A stretch of DNA of 15,339 bases from Boseongicola sp. (GTDB taxonomy: Bacteria > Pseudomonadota > Alphaproteobacteria > Rhodobacterales > Rhodobacteraceae): contig JABDPD010000254.1 of the NCBI GenBank assembly GCA_013042895.1, positions 1-15,339 of the forward strand, written 5' to 3'. A program made the translations under genes and the position numbers. The notes beneath the pieces were generated by a model, which was not told where the DNA came from, searched no databases, and worked only from the letters and a program-made list of their open reading frames with translations. The number at the start of each line of letters is the position of its first letter. The first letter of the stretch is position 1. This document shows, piece after piece, positions 14,101-15,339 of the stretch.

Positions 14101-15339
14101 TGATCGGTGGCTCGGGCAATGATACCTTCCAGTTCGAAACCTACATCAATGCCAAAAAGGACATCATACTCGAGCACGTGAACGACGACCGCACCATCGA
14201 CTGGATGGGGGTTGCAGGCGAAAACACCTACATCCACGACCACTGGGTCGACGGCATCGGGATTGATGTGATCGGCGACTACAATGCCGAGGAAGATACA
14301 ATTTCCATTAAGGGTCACACCACGCGTGTGGAGGTCGACTACAAGACCATCGACACCAACGGAGATGGCCTCGACGACGACGCGGTATCGGTCATCACGC
14401 TCTACTCGCAACAGGGCGCGGGTGGCGGCGCACACGACGAAGACTACCTTGGCTACATCGTAGTGCACGGTGATCGCGTCGAAGACGGCGACATCGAAAC
14501 TGACGCCAAGGTCGCCTACGGGATCGTCGACACTGTTGACGAATTGCAGGAGGCACTTGCGCCAACCGGCGACACCAAAAAAATCGACCTTGGCGGCGAA
14601 GAACTGCACCACGGATATGACAGCCGTGATGTCGAAGGCGACCCAATTGGGGAAAGCCCCTGGGAGTATTCGTCAAACGATTGGTACAACAGCGGCGACC
14701 TTGACCTCGACAGCGCGGTTCCTGCGGGCCTCGAAGCTCCTAACGTTCTGCTTGCCCACGAGGGCGGTGAGTTTGATGCCGAAAACGGCCCCATTGAGAT
14801 CCCGCACGCCGACGAACAGGCGACGGAAGAAGGCACATGGTCCTTCACCTTCACTGCCGACGATCCCGGTAACGGAGAGAACCAGGCGCTCTTGTCCAAA
14901 GACCACTCCGGCTTTGGTGACGGTGGTCACATGACCGCCTACATCACCGCCAACGGGACGCTGAAAGTCCGCTTCCAAGGCGACGAGGGCGAGAAATACC
15001 TCTACGACAGCGGTACCAAGATCGCTGCAGGCGAGGACAACCATGTCGCCTTCACCTTTGAAGGTGACGAGATCGGCCTCTACCTTAACGGTGAGTTGAT
15101 CGATGCAGATTCAGGCTTCCCAGAAGGAATGTCTGGCAATGCGGAAGATCTTGTACTCGGGGCTTCGACACGCACTCGGATGGGCGAGAACGACAATCTT
15201 GACTGGGAGTTCGCTGGCGAGATCGGTAATGTTCTTCTCCTTGATCGCGCGCTGGAAGAAGTTGAAATCACTTTCCTTTCTGAAAACGACGGTGATCTCT
15301 CCGCACTTGATCCCCTCTACGCAAAGGCGGCCGAAGAAG
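11136..15339 (+). CDS. Very large RTX/LamG protein with PA14-like N-terminus (3' partial)
   Basis: An open frame from ATG 11136 to the window edge, at least 1401 residues with no stop. The ribosome binding site is GGGAGAGGA (11122-11130). In order by residue: a PA14-like domain at about 36-193 ([20 protein letters not shown]); RTX block 1, 228-292; an unassigned module, 293-511; an acidic linker; LamG domain 1, about 602-856; RTX block 2, 874-943; a second copy of the module, 943-1165; a linker; and LamG domain 2, about 1226-1387. It is strongly acidic, I see no cysteine in it, and there is no N-terminal signal peptide. That fits a calcium-binding protein exported by a type I secretion system with its signal at the unseen C-terminus. 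LamG and PA14 domains suggest glycan or matrix binding, so an adhesin or extracellular carbohydrate-related role is possible; the function is unknown. No secretion genes lie in the window. Confidence 0.88.
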   Translation, partial: MNTTAYFDASAADTPEGLTAIISSASVSGVPSEGTGLLGAAFVPGTKIWNTDLARAAAEGEPDATFITSEIAYGSKKSDTSIAEFLGDDSASILGNGDLEMGPSALTLMGFIYIPPGVHEIAVISDDGFELTLGGVEFSEFATGRATDETARVAEFDGGLYSIEMLYFDGGGAMTLGLQIDGLPVDQSAFYQSPEDFTDPPADVPLVPVEDYHPSFFLGEDSLEVAIDGTGTQDRDIIEGRGADDVIEGLGGDDELYGGYGDDVLRGGDGDDVLDGGFGSDVLEGGAGNDTLISRSDAGEQRIGQLAIDKPTRGDPDGEVDPDTQKLYAYNNQTLVADDVLIGGEGADTFLISPQINAKLDIIQQHVKADGTINWAGVAGENNELHDHWVDSFGIDIIADYNAEEDSIAVIGHTAVPYVTYADVMGDDALESIITVISVQHGGGGAHDRDLIGQVIVHGDLVDVEDIQTDDMVTYGVVDNYADVVQALVPNGEEKITIIDGEEVKGYDTREPMMMEGDSEDAGHGGPGTNMLGAVTGNPAGAFDNDNFSEDMLETPVHEEGYTPTRDPFDPLGFEEAPDFTITGNAGANNLSPPEADAPEGLPGALGFWSFAEGDEGAYSDARGGGEVKAYTLFENQALLNTDATTDGPDGSPDGALYFNGEDSFAFLDHDASMNISQGTIAMWVRPDDLGEKSMFVTKDHTGTVDGGHFRLGHTAEGGLFLRMAEGDGGSNKAWTTGNILTEGEWTHLAVSFTESGVTVYLNGSAVSNNAWSAVEGDVATPGAFSEAYLIQNDEPWVFGADSYKADLNDTAQQFALDDEDLRHEFEGGIADFGVWGGFSPDDALNASEVAELFQNGPGAALTNPSGPAPMAAGDDMISGMGGNDTIDGGAGDDALEGGSGHDQIVGGYGDDHIKGGTGNDTLNGGRGNDLLEGGSGDDVLISGGDAGEQRAGQLVLNDPSRPDGNSIDYDYLKLYDWIDQEIEADDVLIGGSGNDTFQFETYINAKKDIILEHVNDDRTIDWMGVAGENTYIHDHWVDGIGIDVIGDYNAEEDTISIKGHTTRVEVDYKTIDTNGDGLDDDAVSVITLYSQQGAGGGAHDEDYLGYIVVHGDRVEDGDIETDAKVAYGIVDTVDELQEALAPTGDTKKIDLGGEELHHGYDSRDVEGDPIGESPWEYSSNDWYNSGDLDLDSAVPAGLEAPNVLLAHEGGEFDAENGPIEIPHADEQATEEGTWSFTFTADDPGNGENQALLSKDHSGFGDGGHMTAYITANGTLKVRFQGDEGEKYLYDSGTKIAAGEDNHVAFTFEGDEIGLYLNGELIDADSGFPEGMSGNAEDLVLGASTRTRMGENDNLDWEFAGEIGNVLLLDRALEEVEITFLSENDGDLSALDPLYAKAAEE
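11817..12011 (+). repeat. RTX nonapeptide block 1
   Basis: About six consecutive GGxGxDxUx-type nonapeptides, including [36 protein letters not shown] and [10 protein letters not shown] further isolated unit, GGEGADTFL, lies downstream in the module. These repeats fold into a calcium-bound parallel beta-roll after secretion. Confidence 0.92.
12012..12668 (+). repeat. Unassigned module, copy A (about 219 residues)
   Basis: Follows RTX block 1 and matches residues coded at 13962-14630 along its whole length. It begins with [10 protein letters not shown] and contains [46 protein letters not shown] and ends with GYDTRE. I do not recognise it as a named family. It lacks the EF-hand-like insert present in copy B. 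Confidence 0.75.
12939..13712 (+). other. LamG-like (laminin G / concanavalin A-like) domain 1
   Basis: A jellyroll domain of about 255 residues. Landmarks are [66 protein letters not shown] and the closing [24 protein letters not shown]. These are classic features of the LamG_3 type, which often binds sugars or matrix components. It is longer than LamG domain 2 because of an insert after the YLNG strand. Confidence 0.85.
13755..13964 (+). repeat. RTX nonapeptide block 2
   Basis: Seven consecutive nonapeptides: [54 protein letters not shown] and [10 protein letters not shown] later isolated unit, GGSGNDTFQ, lies in the module that follows. It mirrors block 1 in the duplicated half of the protein. 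Confidence 0.92.
13962..14630 (+). repeat. Unassigned module, copy B (about 223 residues)
   Basis: The second copy of the module after RTX block 2. Shared with copy [59 protein letters not shown], and GYD.R near the end; by eye more than half of the residues agree. Residues coded at 14352-14387 ([12 protein letters not shown]) add a calcium-binding EF-hand-like loop absent from copy A. Confidence 0.75.
14811..15297 (+). other. LamG-like domain 2
   Basis: A shorter jellyroll domain of about 160 residues. Landmarks are [62 protein letters not shown] and the closing [19 protein letters not shown]. It occupies the same place after module B as LamG domain 1 after module A. Confidence 0.85.

Noticed and set aside
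14016..14612. A 198-codon open frame on the minus strand
   Set aside because: Antisense shadow of module B in the RTX gene; no recognisable domain, and the same explanation applies as for the larger antisense frame.

Overview
The window looks like chromosomal DNA of an alphaproteobacterium of the Rhodobacteraceae, probably a marine Roseobacter-type organism. The reasons are an FnrL-type regulator with Cx2Cx7C cysteine spacing, the gene order fnrL - usp - ccoNOQP - ccoGHIS, FNR boxes of the Rhodobacter type, a moderately high GC content, and a large acidic RTX/LamG protein of a kind common in that group. All genes I accept lie on the + strand.

Layout. (1) 1-1306: the 3' part of a large FAD-dependent oxidoreductase with aminomethyltransferase (GcvT) domains, dimethylglycine/sarcosine dehydrogenase-like, closed by a nested hairpin at 1303-1340. 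(2) 1465-2701: fnrL, the oxygen-sensing [4Fe-4S] regulator, then a small universal stress protein gene behind an FNR box. (3) 2804-6228: ccoN, ccoO, ccoQ and ccoP, the structural genes of the cbb3-type high-affinity cytochrome c oxidase, behind a second FNR box and closed by two hairpins. (4) 6412-10723: ccoG, ccoH, ccoI and ccoS, the oxidase assembly and copper-supply genes, tightly packed behind a third FNR box. (5) 10724-11135: a 412-base non-coding stretch. (6) 11136 to the window edge: the start of a very large open frame (at least 1401 codons, no stop reached), with a PA14-like domain, two RTX calcium-binding blocks, two copies of an unassigned module of about 220 residues, and two LamG domains.

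How it fits together. Blocks 2-4 form one low-oxygen respiration locus: FnrL senses falling oxygen, and the three FNR boxes put usp, the oxidase structural operon and the assembly operon under direct FnrL control. CcoI and CcoG handle copper for the CcoN active site, while CcoH and CcoS take part in assembly. I see no FNR box in front of fnrL itself. The RTX gene is separated from the cco genes and appears to be an unrelated neighbour encoding a secreted, calcium-dependent surface or extracellular protein.

The best candidate for something undescribed is the duplicated RTX - unknown module - LamG unit of that protein. The module keeps striking His/Asp/Glu-rich motifs in both copies, and I cannot assign it to a family. 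The respiratory part is otherwise conventional. A notable detail there is that the FNR box of ccoN abuts, and by one base overlaps, a 10-bp hairpin that may end the usp transcript.
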